A program made the position numbers and the translations under genes. From Nissolia schottii (taxonomy: Eukaryota > Streptophyta > Magnoliopsida > Fabales > Fabaceae), in assembly GCA_003254905.1 (NCBI GenBank), contig QANU01094326.1:85940-149939 (forward strand): a DNA stretch of 64,000 bases, given 5' to 3'. Shown here in pieces: positions 1 to 11,831 of the stretch. Within the stretch, counting starts at the first letter, position 1, and each line of letters starts with the position of its first letter. The notes beneath the pieces were generated by a model, which worked only from the letters and a program-made list of their open reading frames with translations, was not told where the DNA came from and ran no database searches.

Positions 1-782
1 ATAGATATCAACATTTAGTGAGCTTCACGCAAGAGTGAGAGAGTGAGAGCAGAGGAGAGTCTGATTTGACGAAGACAAAGTATGACGTGATGGAGAGAGT
101 GTGATTTGATGGAGAGAGAATGCGTTCAGAAAAATGAAAAATAATAGCGTAGATGCATTTCTTAACAAGTGTTGATACCATATGCATAAGCATTAATACC
201 GTTCATCTCAAAGCTATTACTCATTGTACCAAATACAACAATATTATCTTTTTCTCCATTATTCTACGGTGGCTCTGGGGTGTTTGTGTATATGTGGTGT
301 TCAAATAACACTACCCTAAAAACTATATGGAATCAAATGCAATTCCATTCCTGAGTGTCCAAAAAGCAGATTCCCATACCAAACATGCTCTTAGAATTAT
401 AGCAATGCATATTAATTGAGTCAAACAATTTAAAGGAAAAGCTTTCTCCCGATCCTATGTATGCTGCAAAGGAGTAAGGTACCAAAGATGTCAAAAAAAA
501 ACAAAAAAAAACTAGGCCCTAGATTGCAGATTCAAACAAGAGTATTCAAAACTAAAATCACTCAAGTTTTAAAGTTCAAAACACTAAAGCAAATTTACTT
601 GCTTGACAATATTAATTATGAAAGGAGTATAATCCTAAACAAATCAACAATTGACGGGACTAGCTCAAATAGTATTCAATGAGGCCATGAAAATTTACAT
701 TAAGGTCTTTTTCATGTTTGAATGAAGAAGCAAAGATCAACATACCAAATAAAAAAGAAAAGAAATTATTGTAGGAACTTAC

Positions 783-3700
783 CAAAGTAAACCAAACTGT
801 GAACATTATCCCTGCTGTATCGCTTAAACACATTGCTTTTGATCTCAGCAAAATTATTTGACACCAGCAAAGCTAACAATGCATTGTTGTGAGCAACTAT
901 ACAGGTTGATAGAGTGATTGCCTGAGCTAATAAGATAAAAGAATGAACAAGTAAGACTAGTCAAGGAACCAAACAAACCGTCTAACCCTTGTTTTGCTTT
1001 CACAGAACAAATTAGTTACCCAAACACCTGGGCAAAAATTGAAAAATTCTAAGATGCACATGGAACAAAAAAAATTTCGGTCAATGCTCAACATTTTAGC
1101 TTTGTGGATCATCATTGTCTCCTGCATTAACTACATTTTAATGCAATTGCATAAGTGTCAAGCATTGAATAGTTCAGAACAAAAACTTTTCCTTGGTCTA
1201 AGAGCACCTAATAATCTCTCAAAAATAATAATAATAATAACCCCAAAGAAGAAGGATATTTGAAGCGGCAACAGCTAGAGCTTGGTCCGAAATAAATCTC
1301 CATATCCAAAATCTCATACTTTCTGGTGGGCAACTTGCAAGTCCTTCAGCCGAATGAAACAATGTTTGCAATACATCCCCATTAAAACTTTGACATAATT
1401 TATCAAATATCTGCAAGAAGGTCCAAAGATCAGTTACAAACTCACAATATAAGTTTCAATACAGATCATTGTGATTAAAAACACTTGTGCAATCAACAAG
1501 CAAGCAACCAAAAGAAAAGCTAAAGCTGCTGAGATTATAATTTCAGTAGTTGTTATCCAAACGATTCAAATAACAAAGACCACTGAATACCCATATCTGT
1601 GTTCCAAAACAATATTACAAATCATTCATGACATCATCAATCCTGCTCCTTTTATTACATTTTCATTGTGGGCTGTCCCAAATCTCACCTAAGCCAAGGC
1701 AACTCCGCAATTAATTTTTTATATGCCCCTTTATTATATTGAACTTTTGAGCTTCCATCCAATTGTCACTAATTCAGGTTTGCTACTTTATATGATCAAA
1801 ACAAATGTGTACACCCCCTTTTGGGATGGCAAGGGTACCTCCATTAAAACGTGTGCTTTTGAAAGATAAAAACAAAATGGAGATAGCATATTGATATTAG
1901 TTTCCAGTTACGTAACAAATTGCATTCTTCCATATTCTGGAAAATGCCCTTTGGTTGTTATACCACAATCATGCTCACATGAACCATAAATAATGAGTAT
2001 TCATCTTGATTGAAATTTGGGAATATGGAGAACTAATTACTAAACATAACCCCGAGTCATAAATTAATTTATGCTCACCTCTAAAACATTGTAAACCACA
2101 TATAATTTGATTGTTCCTTGACCACGGATCATATGATATATTAAACTGATATCTGGAAGCAAGTTTCAAAGGGGGAATAAACACAATTAGTATAACATTG
2201 AACCTAGTCAATGCAACAATGAATGATAAACCTCATCATGGGAGCAGAGAATCACTATACCTGTCCGCTGCAAAAGAATGACTCCACAACTCATAATAAA
2301 AAAACAGCCAAAATCCGACAATTCCATCGTAGACAGCCTCTTGAACTGCCTGCCACAACCATGATTAGGTCACATATTGTATTACTGAAACCCATGAACG
2401 GCTACAGCAAATTTTGAAACAGGGCACAAGAGGGGCTGAAGAAGATAATACAAATAAAAGCACAAGAACATGTTGGTTTTGTAGTAAGTAGAGATTGGTC
2501 TAATTCATTCAGCTAACAGAGAATCAGGGACTAATACAGTCTAGATAAATAAATAAAAAATTAGGGCCTATATCATAAAGAATGTCTAATTGAACCAACT
2601 GCTTAATCGAGGATGAGTCAAGCAAAATCACTTTGTTCGCATCATTCAAAGACCTACAAAGATATATAAAGCTCTACTAAAATTGAACTAGATGGACATG
2701 AACACTGCTTAAACCACTGATCTAAATTTAAGAAACAGATGCTGTAGAGTTTATCTATCACCTAAATCCTCAAATGCATGCCCGAGCCCAACTGACATTG
2801 TATTACAAGAGAAGAAAATCTAGTAAAAGGTGACAAACCTTGTCTTTAGAAGCTTCCAAAGGGTCATCATGATCCTTGTTGGCATGACAGTTAATAATGA
2901 TAGAAAGGAATCGAAGCAGACAAAGAAGCCAACATCTATAAGCTGCAATTACGTTCCATGTTTGAGATAGCACAACAAAATATGTAAAACGTCTTAATAG
3001 AATATGAAACTATACTACTATAGGTTAGCTATTATAAGGTAAGTGGAAGGTTAAAGGTTTCTCCTGTTCCCCCAAAAACTTCTGAATTTACTCCGATTCT
3101 TATGAAGGGTAAACTCAGGTAACCAAACCAGGAGTAAAGATCCGTAGATGACGATCATGACATTACAAAACTATAACCAGGGTTATTTTTATACTTCTTT
3201 TTCTTTTTAATCCAGAAAAGTATACCAATTCGCATCTCCATGGCAAGCGAAAGATAGTGTCATAAACTCTTTCTCGTTCATTTTCATTGCCAAGTGTTGT
3301 TGTGCTCCGTAAAGAATTTCCATTGTACATTTCCTCCAAGAAGTACGTTACAGGAGATTTGTCCGCTGAAAAAACATCTGACATAAAAGAAAAGGTATCA
3401 ACACGAGGTTAATTAAGAAGAAAAGAAGGATACATAGCATTAGCAAAAGAACACCAATGACAGAGTAAGAAAGTCAGGCAAAATATTGCTTCACATAAAA
3501 AGTATCACACGCAGCAATAGACCAATTTTGATACATAACTAAGCAGCTGAAGTATAAAAACGGGCCAAAAAAAAGCATTTATCCCGTCAAAACTGCCCTT
3601 TAATTTTCACTCTCATGCATCTCTGCACTGCAGTAGCCATGCCACCAGCCACTCTACATATGGGGCCAACACAGCTTGTATTTTCCCAAACTATATATGC

Positions 3701-4803
3701 CTTAGAAGTTAGAAGCCCATGCACTTTAGTTGCATTGTAACAAGTTACAAACGAAATTGATCCAGAACATGCAAGGTAAGAAAAACCTGTACAGTTAGGG
3801 TGTAGCTATTTGGATGCCAAGAATGACCTAGAACACAATATATTATGCAACGCTTGGATTCAGTTTGAGCTAAACCACAACTGAAATCACTGCCATACAT
3901 GCAAAATTCATTGAAACAAAATTTTCACCATTTCCGTTTCCTTGGAATTGTAAATACCATTCTAATCATCAATTCACAACTAAACTATGAGATGCAACGA
4001 TGCATGCAGAACAAGGAGCACTTCCACTCACAATTCGGATCTTCTGCCATGAGACGCTTCCAATCCAAGGATTCCACCTTCTCCAACATCGCAGCAACGT
4101 TCCTACCAAGCTCGTTCGTCGGCTTCTCCGCCAGGCTAGCCTTCGCGCCACCTTCGTCCTTCCCTCCACTGTCGACGACCGCCGCTGCTGCCGAAGCCGA
4201 CAAATCCTCAGAGCTGCGGCCATTCACAGCTCTCTGCCTCAATTCTCCGAATTTAGACCCACTCACCGGCTTCTCCGCCTGGCTCGCATTCGCGCCACCA
4301 TCATCTTTCCCTCCACCGTCGACCACCGCCGCTACTGCGGAAGCCGCCAAATCCTCAGAGCTGCGGCCATGCACAGCTCTCTGCCTCAGTTCTCCAAATT
4401 TAGACCCACTTACCGGCACATCGCTACCGCCATCACGCGCCGCCACAGTGCAAATACTCTCTGCGCTCTCCTCCACCACGCACGACACGCTCCCAGCGGT
4501 GCAGAACCTACGCACCCCGAGCTCGAAGCGGCCGTTGCACGCGCTTCCGTTGGCTAATTTTGGTGGAGAATGCGGATCGGCGGGAACGGAATCGGAATTG
4601 AGGGATCGGGAATTGGCGAGGGAGGGCTCTTCGGGGATGGAAGGATCGAGAAGCTTCTTATTCTTCTTCTTCTTTCGCTGCTTGTTCTTACCGCGAGTCG
4701 TCGTTTGGATTGGATCGGGGTCTGAAACAGCGTCGTCGATGGAGGAACTGCTCCGGCCGAGAATCTCGAAGGAGAGTTTTCTGCCGGCGGTCCTCAGCGC
4801 CAT
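783..4803 (-). CDS. POD1: TAPT1/POD1-family multi-pass membrane protein, 3' part outside the window
   Basis: Homologue of Arabidopsis POLLEN DEFECTIVE IN GUIDANCE 1 and animal TAPT1 (DUF747 family). The Arabidopsis protein is an ER factor for pollen-tube guidance; that role is known from the family, not from this sequence. Seven coding exons on the minus strand join in phase: 4803-4032, 3377-3226, 2942-2839, 2349-2261, 2152-2079, 1410-1260 and 950-783, giving about 503 residues. The ATG opens MALRTAGRKLSFEIL, the usual family start. A lysine-rich, disordered N-terminal region (to about residue 245) precedes the conserved block SLRSTTTLGNENERERVYD, then FRLPWRCE, ISLIYHMIRGQ, IFDKLCQSF and AQAITLSTCIVAHNNALL, with hydrophobic helices between. 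No next exon is recognisable in 1-782, so the last intron runs off the window. Exon 1 holds a 49-codon duplication. The intron at 951-1259 is U12-type AT-AC. Confidence 0.93.
951..1259 (-). other. U12-type AT-AC intron of the POD1 homologue
   Basis: On the minus strand the intron opens ATATCCTTC, the classic minor-spliceosome 5' site, and ends AC at 951. TTCCTTGAC, a near-perfect U12 branch-point match, lies at 968-960, about ten bases before the AC. Splicing here gives an alanine-alanine-serine-isoleucine junction running into HSFILLAQAITLST, collinear with Arabidopsis POD1. The only nearby GT would add about nine extra residues and would need a poor acceptor. A gene finder restricted to GT-AG will misplace this junction. 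Confidence 0.9.
4123..4416 (-). repeat. In-frame 147-bp tandem duplication inside POD1 exon 1
   Basis: Two head-to-tail copies, 4416-4270 and 4269-4123, each encode 49 residues (130-178 and 179-227). Both begin PVSGSKFGELRQRAV and end A-E-K. They differ at only a few residues, mostly conservative or alanine/glycine changes. The Arabidopsis protein, as I recall it, has one FGELRQR segment, so the second copy is an insertion by duplication in this lineage. The frame is kept because the unit is a multiple of three. Confidence 0.93.
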
Positions 4804-5915
4804 CGGGAGAAAGCGATCCCTAGGAATCGACGAGCGCTGCTGAGAGTGGTGAATGGTGAATTAGGGATTTGTGTTTTACTCTTTGCATGTGAATTTGGGG
4901 GAGAATTGAGGTTTTGATTGAATCGTGTGGAGCTTGTGTTGTTGTTTTCTTCTGTGTGAGGGAGCACTGTGTTTTCTTTGTTGTAATGCAAAGTCCAGCA
5001 GGACTCGTTTCATTCGCGCTCTCCAATCCCACTGCTTTTTGTTCCTTTGTTTTTAATTCATAAATCACTGACACTGTCGTGAATTTATTTCAGAATTTTA
5101 TTTTACTTTTTACCGTGAAAATTTGTTTTTGTTATTTGGTCCTAGCGCTTTATTCAATGCTCTATTTGGTCATTGATATAACTAAGGTGTTGAAGTAGTC
5201 CTTAATGCTTTATGCTACTCTGACCATGTGTTTGGGTAAGCTAATTGTTAAGTCTCCGTTTAACTATATTCACTTTCTTATCCATCATTTTCTCGGGGTT
5301 TTAACAATAATATGAGTACAAGAAACACTGAATCCAGAAACATGGGTCAAAAAGCAAAATTACGGATGTATGGGTCAAATTTCTGAAATTGTCATAGTGT
5401 AGGGCGATTTCAAAAATTCAAAAAAAATTTAAAAAAAAATCTCACCTGAAATCGCCATCACTACCGGCAATTTCAGTACCTGCTAAGACTGACATGATAG
5501 GTGCAAGACAGGAGGAAAGAGAAAAGTAAAAAAGAAAAAGCAAAAGCAGAACCAGTTCCCTTAAACCGCGTGCAGTGCAGGGAAATTTTGAAGAAAAAAA
5601 AGGAAAAAGCTTACCTGCTGTACTAACACGACGTGGGAAATTTTTTTTTTGGGTCGGAAATCGCCAGACAGTGTGGCGATTTCAGCCCCCAGACCTATAC
5701 AGATGTAAATTTTTTGTATGGAACGTATTCTGGATAATTTATTGTTTTTGGGGAATAAATATGTAAAAAATCTCATTTTCTCTATGTCTTTATCATTAAT
5801 GAGTTTCCTCTCACACTCAAAAAACGATGTTGCTACCCTCACTAATCCTTCTATTTGACCCCTGATATAATACTCGTGTCCTATTTGGTTTCCAACGCTT
5901 TTTATCGTTACCCAT

Positions 5916-5958
5916 GTTAGTCCCTCCATCCAATGAGCTCATGGATGGAGTGACTAAC
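5916..5958. repeat. 17-bp inverted repeat with 9-bp loop
   Basis: The arms 5916-5932 and 5942-5958 are reverse complements with one mismatch (GTTAGTCCCTCCATCCA against its partner). The loop is ATGAGCTCA. It lies in transposon debris with no gene beside it. It could be a remnant transposon junction or simply a stable hairpin. Confidence 0.75.
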
Positions 5959-6823
5959 GAGGATAATAACAAAAATTGTTGGGTAGGGATGGGAACAAGA
6001 CAAGCTTGCATTGTAGCTCGTTGGTCTGATCTTGACATTTCATAGGCTTTTTGGCCTAAGTCTGGTTTGCTCAAAGTCCTAGCCTAGACTGTGGCTTATT
6101 TAGAAAGCCCGTAAATTTTAGAAAATTTATGAAATGATGATAAAAGTTGTTGCAAAAATATTAGTACACAAAAATACTCATTCAAAAGAAAAATAAATAC
6201 TCATTCAAATTATGAAACTGAACAAAAATGGTCGCAGAAATATTACAAGCATAGACCAACAATCATTCAAAATCGTAAAAACAAATCACAAAACAGAACT
6301 ACAACAACATGAAAGAACACAGTAATATAATAATGAACAATAATCATTACAAAGTTGTCTCCATAGTCGGTGGTGGACCGCTTTACCAACCTGCAAAACT
6401 TTGTTTCTGGTGGTAAAGATGGCAGAATGAGCATGAGTGTCTTGCAAGAGGTGTTGGGCTTGTTGGTGGAGTTGATCATGAAGAGGGCGACGAAGAAAAA
6501 GAGAAGGAAATGGAGCAGATGACAACAAGTACCACAGTATAGGTGGTGACCACCACTTTGGGAGTACCTCCATGAGAAGGAGAGGACGACGATGAAAGAG
6601 AGAGGGAAATGGTGGCGAGCTTGCTGTTGTGTTGCGATGAAATCAGTGGTGGCGAGGGCAACAGACAAGACTAAAGACATTGAAGAAGGTGGTTTGAGGG
6701 ATGAGTAGTTCATAAAATATATGCTAATGAAGTGTGGGATCTGTTTGTGTCACTAATTTTAGGTTTTAATTCATTTTAAATTGAGTAGCTTTTATTAGTC
6801 AAAGAAATACAATATGCGACTAA

Positions 6824-6863
6824 TTACCTGGAAATGTGGTAGCTTACCTGGAAATGTGGTAGC
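6824..6863. repeat. Perfect 20-bp tandem duplication
   Basis: The unit TTACCTGGAAATGTGGTAGC occurs twice without a gap at 6824-6843 and 6844-6863, followed by a partial third start (TTA). It is probably a recent replication-slippage event, and no gene is nearby. Confidence 0.9.
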
Positions 6864-8269
6864 TTAGTGGTACCTTAAATAAACAAGCTCTTAAATAAGC
6901 ATGAGTCTAGTCTCTTTTTTTTAATAGGTCAAAAACAAGTCAAGTCATAGGCTCTTAGCGAGCTGTCACTCTTAACGTTGGGACTACTTTGACACTTTAT
7001 TTTTATCAATAACTAAATAAGGCACTAAGTAAAAGTAGGGACCAAAATGGGCATTTTCCCAAAAAAATTCCTTAGTAAATTTTGATTTATTTTATGAATT
7101 TAATTTATATGCATTTGTTATCATCCAATAGGATCTATCGATATACATAAGCATGACTTTTAAAATAGTGAAAGAAAAGATCAATCATTTATATTAATGT
7201 GAATAAAAATTTAACTCCAACAAATGTATTTAAGAGGATTTAATTGGGTGATATGTTAAAAAGAAATAAAAAAAATCTACATTAGTTTATACATGAAAAT
7301 TAATTTTTTTATTTTTTATTAATAGAATTTAGTAGTTTTAATACATCACATTAGATGGTAAAATTATTTAAAATATTAAATTTTAATGAAAATTAATTCC
7401 TACTATAATTATTTTATTGTTATAATTCTTTGAAAATAAATTTAGTACATTCATTCAAAAAAAAATTATATGTATACCAATTAATAAAGGGAATTCCAAA
7501 AATAAAATAATTATTGGTTACCACTTTAATACCATATTGGTCATTTTAGCTTATAACTACCTACATGTATAATCTATACATATAATAAAAAGGATTTTCC
7601 TTTTTGATGTCCATTTTTTTCCCTTTTTATACCCACTATATAATTTTTTTTTTCTTTTCTATATGTTGCTGTTTTTAAAACATTATCTTAAAAAAAAACT
7701 TACACTCCCTTAAAATTCATCCTCCTACACTTTCATTTTTTTTAATTTTAATTATCTATTTCCTTTATTTCACATTATTATCTATGTTCAATACTTAACC
7801 GACACAAAGTACCCGTTAAGACATACTAAAACTATTAATAAAAAGGATACAGGACTTTGACTGTCGTTTGTGTCCAATTTTTATAATTCCTAAAATATTC
7901 ATATAGTTTTCTATACACAAAAACTCAACAACTCATTCACTAGCTAACCCGCTAACATGTTAATAACTTCCGCATAAAAAAAAACATTTCAATAACCACT
8001 CCTAACCCACTAACATCTTTATTTATTAATTTTTAAATATTAAATTGTTTATTTTATTATTATATATTAAATAAAATATTTAGCTTGACAGACAAGGTGT
8101 TTGTCAAGCCCCATTAGTAATCAATATTAATTAAATATTTGGGTTTTTTTCACCCCTATTTTGGAGAAAAAAATTTCACTCAAACTAATTTCATTCAATT
8201 TATTTATCCTAGCTTAGCATGCTAACTTCTTTATTGTATTGTATATAGAAAGAGATTGAGTTCTTGGTC

Positions 8270-8720
8270 ACATTTATTTACCAAAGTTTCCCTTTGTTAT
8301 GTGACCACGTATTGTGACCTGGCCCAACGACGTTGAGAGAGCGTCAGTGGCTTGTGTGAGATCCCTTAGAGATTTTGAACTCCAATTATTCCAAAGAGTG
8401 CCCAGGAGGGGGCGCGCAAGGGACTCCGATGACAAAATCAGAATACAGTCTTGTGTAGAGGGATGTAATGGAGTGACCAAACCTACCTCTATCATGCTGG
8501 AGGTCCTTTATTTATAGTGTGAGCACAAGGGGAGGAATCGTGGTCCTCGATGTGTGCTTAGTGGGGGTAATGGAATCTGCCCCAAGCTATGGTAACTGCC
8601 CATGTGCTCGTGGTGGCAGTTGTAAGCGCGTATTCTACGTCAAGCGGCAGGTCATAAAGGAAGGGAGTCTCTTTGGACTAAGTTACTTAATTTGGACCGA
8701 TGTGGTTTGAGCATGTCTTT
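8270..8720. other. GC-richer island, probable LTR fragment
   Basis: About 450 bp stand out from the AT-rich surroundings by base composition. A TATA-like TTTATTTATAGTG lies near 8508-8518, and the gene-like text has no sustained reading frame. This is what a truncated retrotransposon LTR usually looks like. I could not find paired TG/CA ends or a target duplication, so the class is a guess. Confidence 0.35.
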
Positions 8721-9329
8721 GAGCATTTCTTCCATGTCAACTCATTGAGCTTGGTTATTAGGCATCTTAGGCTAACTCTGATACACCACCCATTTGACAT
8801 TTTTATGTGAGCAATTTTTTATTTTTATTAAAATTTCTACAATATTTTGACATTCTCAATCCATTTTTAAAATTTTAATTGGTGCCCATTGGGGCACCTC
8901 ATTTATTAGGATTGACAATTTCATTATTTGAAGAATCTATTTTTTGATTAATTATTAGCAAGTTTAAACAATGTGTCTATCTGTTCTTTTTTTTAGTTAG
9001 CATCCATGTTCAATACTTTTATGTTTGTCAAGGCAGCTAGTATTAATTAAGAAAAAAAATTATTTATATTTTTTACTAAGTTAACCAATATAAATTCGAG
9101 GTTTTTTTGGAATATATTTCTTTTCCTCTAAACTCCTGAATAGAGATATTCAAAATCATTCTAAACCGAAATAAAAACGAATATCGATCAATATAGAAAT
9201 AAATCTATTTGGATTAGTTCTTAAATTATAAAATCGATCAGTTGAGTTTGGTTGTAAACTTGTGATGATGTAACATTTATATGTTGAAATAGACTTCAAA
9301 TTGGTTATCAGCAAAGGCTACATATCGAT

Positions 9330-9332
<3 letters not shown>
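8721..9332. other. Featureless AT-rich spacer
   Basis: No reading frame, terminal repeat or RNA-gene signature is visible between the GC-richer island and the microsatellite. Confidence 0.6.
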
Positions 9333-9384
<52 letters not shown>

Positions 9385-9412
9385 GGNNNNNNNNNNATAT
9401 ATATATTGGGGA
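9333..9412. repeat. (AT)n microsatellite containing a 10-N assembly gap
   Basis: An uninterrupted AT dinucleotide run ends TTGGGG, is followed by ten N at 9387-9396, and then a second, shorter AT run also ending TTGGGG. The repeated TTGGGG on both sides of the gap suggests the two flanks are the same sequence assembled twice, so the true locus may be shorter than shown. Confidence 0.9.
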
Positions 9413-9506
9413 TACTAATGTTCAAATGTAAAATTTAATCCCGTTAAGAATAAGCTTAAAGCTTGATGTCATAACCCTTTAGTAGACTAAATTAATGTTT
9501 TTAATA

Positions 9507-9669
9507 TTCCTTTCGTTCTAAATTACATGTCACTTTTATTTTTTTTATTCATTAATAAATCAATGTATTTAGATCAATATATTTAAATAGTTTAAATACA
9601 TTGATTTATTAATGAACTAAAAATATAAAAGCAACATATAATTTAGAATGTAATTTAGAACAGAGAAAA
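9507..9669. mobile_element. Stowaway-like MITE (full-length foldback)
   Basis: The two halves are near-complete inverted copies. The left end reads TTCCTTTCGTTCTAAATTAC and the right end reads back as TTTTCTCTGTTCTAAATTAC. The centre pairs through ATTAATAAATCAATGTATTT. The element is flanked by TA on each side (9505-9506 and 9670-9671), the target duplication expected of Stowaway/Tc1-mariner MITEs. It has no coding capacity. Confidence 0.8.
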
Positions 9670-9996
9670 TATAAAAAAAATGTAAGGTAGTACTCTCGTA
9701 ATTTTGTAGAGTAAAGCAATAAATGCGCTTTTTGATAATTAAATTTGTGTTTTTATGTTTGCAAAATATCACATAATTTTTTTTGTTCATAAAAAAAATT
9801 AAGACAAAGACTAGGAATGCGAAAAAGAAAGTACCCTAATAGTCCTCACACAAGAATATGCTTAAACTTCAAAGACCCATCATGCTGAAACAATTACGAA
9901 TATCCATAACCAGTGGGAAATATGAAATTATGCATGCCCAAACTTTATAAGGTTAACTGCATCAACCGAGTCACTCATGCACAACAATAATGTTAG

Positions 9997-10842
9997 GTGT
10001 ACAACTGAAATTCAGCCAACGTACAACCAACGTATAGCTATGTACGTTATACACAATGACAGTTGCGTGCACAAATGTTTCTAACACACATACACAAACT
10101 TTTTTAAATGCGAAAATCAAATATAACTAGATATGCACCCTATTAAATAGCAAAATAAGAACTGTCACACTGTCTCTCTTACTCCCTCCTCACACTCAAA
10201 GCGCATAGAGTTACTCTATACATACACAAACATTTTAAAATAGATATACAATCTTTTAAACTTATGTGCACAAACTTTTCAACAATCAGAAACAAAGAAT
10301 AAGACAAAAACGAAAACAAACACGAAGAAGAAAAAACTTTGGTGTTCACATGCACAAAGTTTTGAGCAAGTAGAAATAAGGATTAAGATGAAAATGAAAA
10401 ACGAATATGAAAAAAGAAAATTTTGGTGCTCACATACACAGACTTTTGAATAAACATGCACAAACTTTTCTACATGCGTACACAAACTTTTGGACAAACA
10501 GAAACAAAGAATATGACAGAAATGAAAACGAAAGTGAATACGAAGAATAAAAATTTGGTACCCGCATACACACACTTTTGAACAAGTATGCACAAACTTT
10601 TTTACAATTATACACAATCTTTTGAACACCCAGAAATAAAAAAAAAAATATGACGGAAATGAAAACTCTAGGATCCATAATGTCTAGCAGAAAAAAAAAC
10701 AAAGAAAAAATGAAGGGAGAGTGATGGAGAAGAGAGAAAAAATAAAGAAGAGGAAAAGAAGAAGAAGAAAAACATGGAGAGAGTGGGGAGATGAGAGAGA
10801 AAATAAAAATTAAATGCAGTTAACTGAATTTCAATTGTACAC
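9997..10842. mobile_element. Non-autonomous TIR element packed with CACAAACTTTT repeats
   Basis: The left end GTGTACAACTGAAATTCAG and the right end (read back as GTGTACAATTGAAATTCAG) form a 19-bp terminal inverted repeat with one mismatch. The interior carries many copies of a 'tgcacaaacttttg' word, arranged in diverged units of roughly 100-165 bp that also contain an 'agaaacaaagaat' phrase. No clear target duplication is visible. The repeats create spurious minus-strand reading frames rich in cysteine and phenylalanine that are not genes. A related-looking element lies at 62447-62930. Confidence 0.75.
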
Positions 10843-11831
10843 AAAGCATTTTTGCTCTCACAAATAACCCACCTAAAACCATGGTTCCAAGTTAACTTGA
10901 GTCCATATCTAACTGTTATAAACTTTGAAAGAAAGTCCTTGCTACACCAATGAAGCCAGTGGAACCAACAATCCAACGACCATCATCATCTCGAATTAAA
11001 CTACCATCAACATTAATAGTTAGTAACCCCACCATTTGGTGGCCACTACCAACATACTAACTAATCAACATAAATAATCCTCACATCATCATCAACAGTA
11101 TTATTAGCAATAAAGTTGCACCGAATATTGGAAATAATAGAAAAGGGAAACATGGCAGCACTAACAATTATCTTAGCATTCCTTGTTGTAGAAATTGGAT
11201 AAGGAACTAATATTTTAACAAATAAAACAAACACAAAAAAATTGGTTTGTTAGTATAAGCTAATTGAAACAGCAGGAAATAAAATGGCAAAGATGAGACG
11301 GAACGTTTTTACTACAAATTGTTCGAGACACTGTCCTTAAAGGTTTATTTCCACCCTACCCAGAGCTATGCTCGGTGGAAGACATCGACGAAAATCCCTC
11401 TAGGATTAGATGTGGGTCACCTCAGCAACTTGTCCATATGTAATTACCGGAACTCTAAGTAGCGATAACTCATTCCAGAAATTCAGACAGAGTAACGAAG
11501 GAAGTGGGGGAAGGTCTCTGGAGCTCGTGGATTATAGAGAGGAAAAAACAAAATATGGAGTAAGCAGAGGAATAAGAGTAAGAGATTGGAGTTGTTGGTG
11601 TATCTGGTCTAAAGTAGATATGGGTCTTATACAGGTCAGAGGTCTAAAGTGATTGTTGGGCCAATAGCCAGAAACGCCCCAACAGCCACAAGGCCACAAA
11701 TGCCCCAACAGCCACAAGGCCCATCAACTCTCCAACAATTATGTACAAAAAATCTAGTCAAAAAATAAAATGCAAAGTAAAATGATCCATTGAACCTACA
11801 TGCGCAAGACGAGACGGGGCGGGGCAACGCG
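10843..11831. other. Transposon-derived spacer before the solo LTR
   Basis: No gene is supported. A GC-richer part at 11330-11660 looks like retrotransposon text. A short duplicated phrase, GCCCCAACAGCCACAAGGCC, recurs at about 11676 and 11702. The last bases contain the ACGCG target copy of the neighbouring LTR. Confidence 0.5.

Larger units (their letters stand above)
5095..8260. other. Gene-poor AT-rich spacer with transposon debris
   Basis: No coding sequence is supported. The stretch 5395-5700 repeats the words GGCGATTTC and GAAATCGCC in both orientations around poly-A runs. A short foldback lies at 5916-5958. Phrases such as 'gtcctatttggtttccaacgc' and 'agtagggaccaaaatgggca' are typical of plant repeat debris. 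From 7060 to 8260 the sequence is strongly AT-rich with no recognisable ends. A 148-codon minus-strand reading frame at 6267-6713 is low-complexity and resembles nothing I know. Confidence 0.6.

Noticed and set aside
1219..1416. 65-codon frame ending in a tyrosine run at the POD1 locus
   Set aside because: Its first part is POD1 exon 6; the end is read-through into the AT-AC intron (an ATT/ATA repeat), not a separate protein.
6267..6713. 148-codon minus-strand open frame
   Set aside because: Serine-, leucine- and phenylalanine-rich text without a recognisable domain, in repeat debris, with no splice or promoter context.
10279..10629. Cysteine/phenylalanine-rich 116-codon minus-strand frame
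   Set aside because: It is the translation of the CACAAACTTTT repeat array of a transposon, which explains the periodic protein text.
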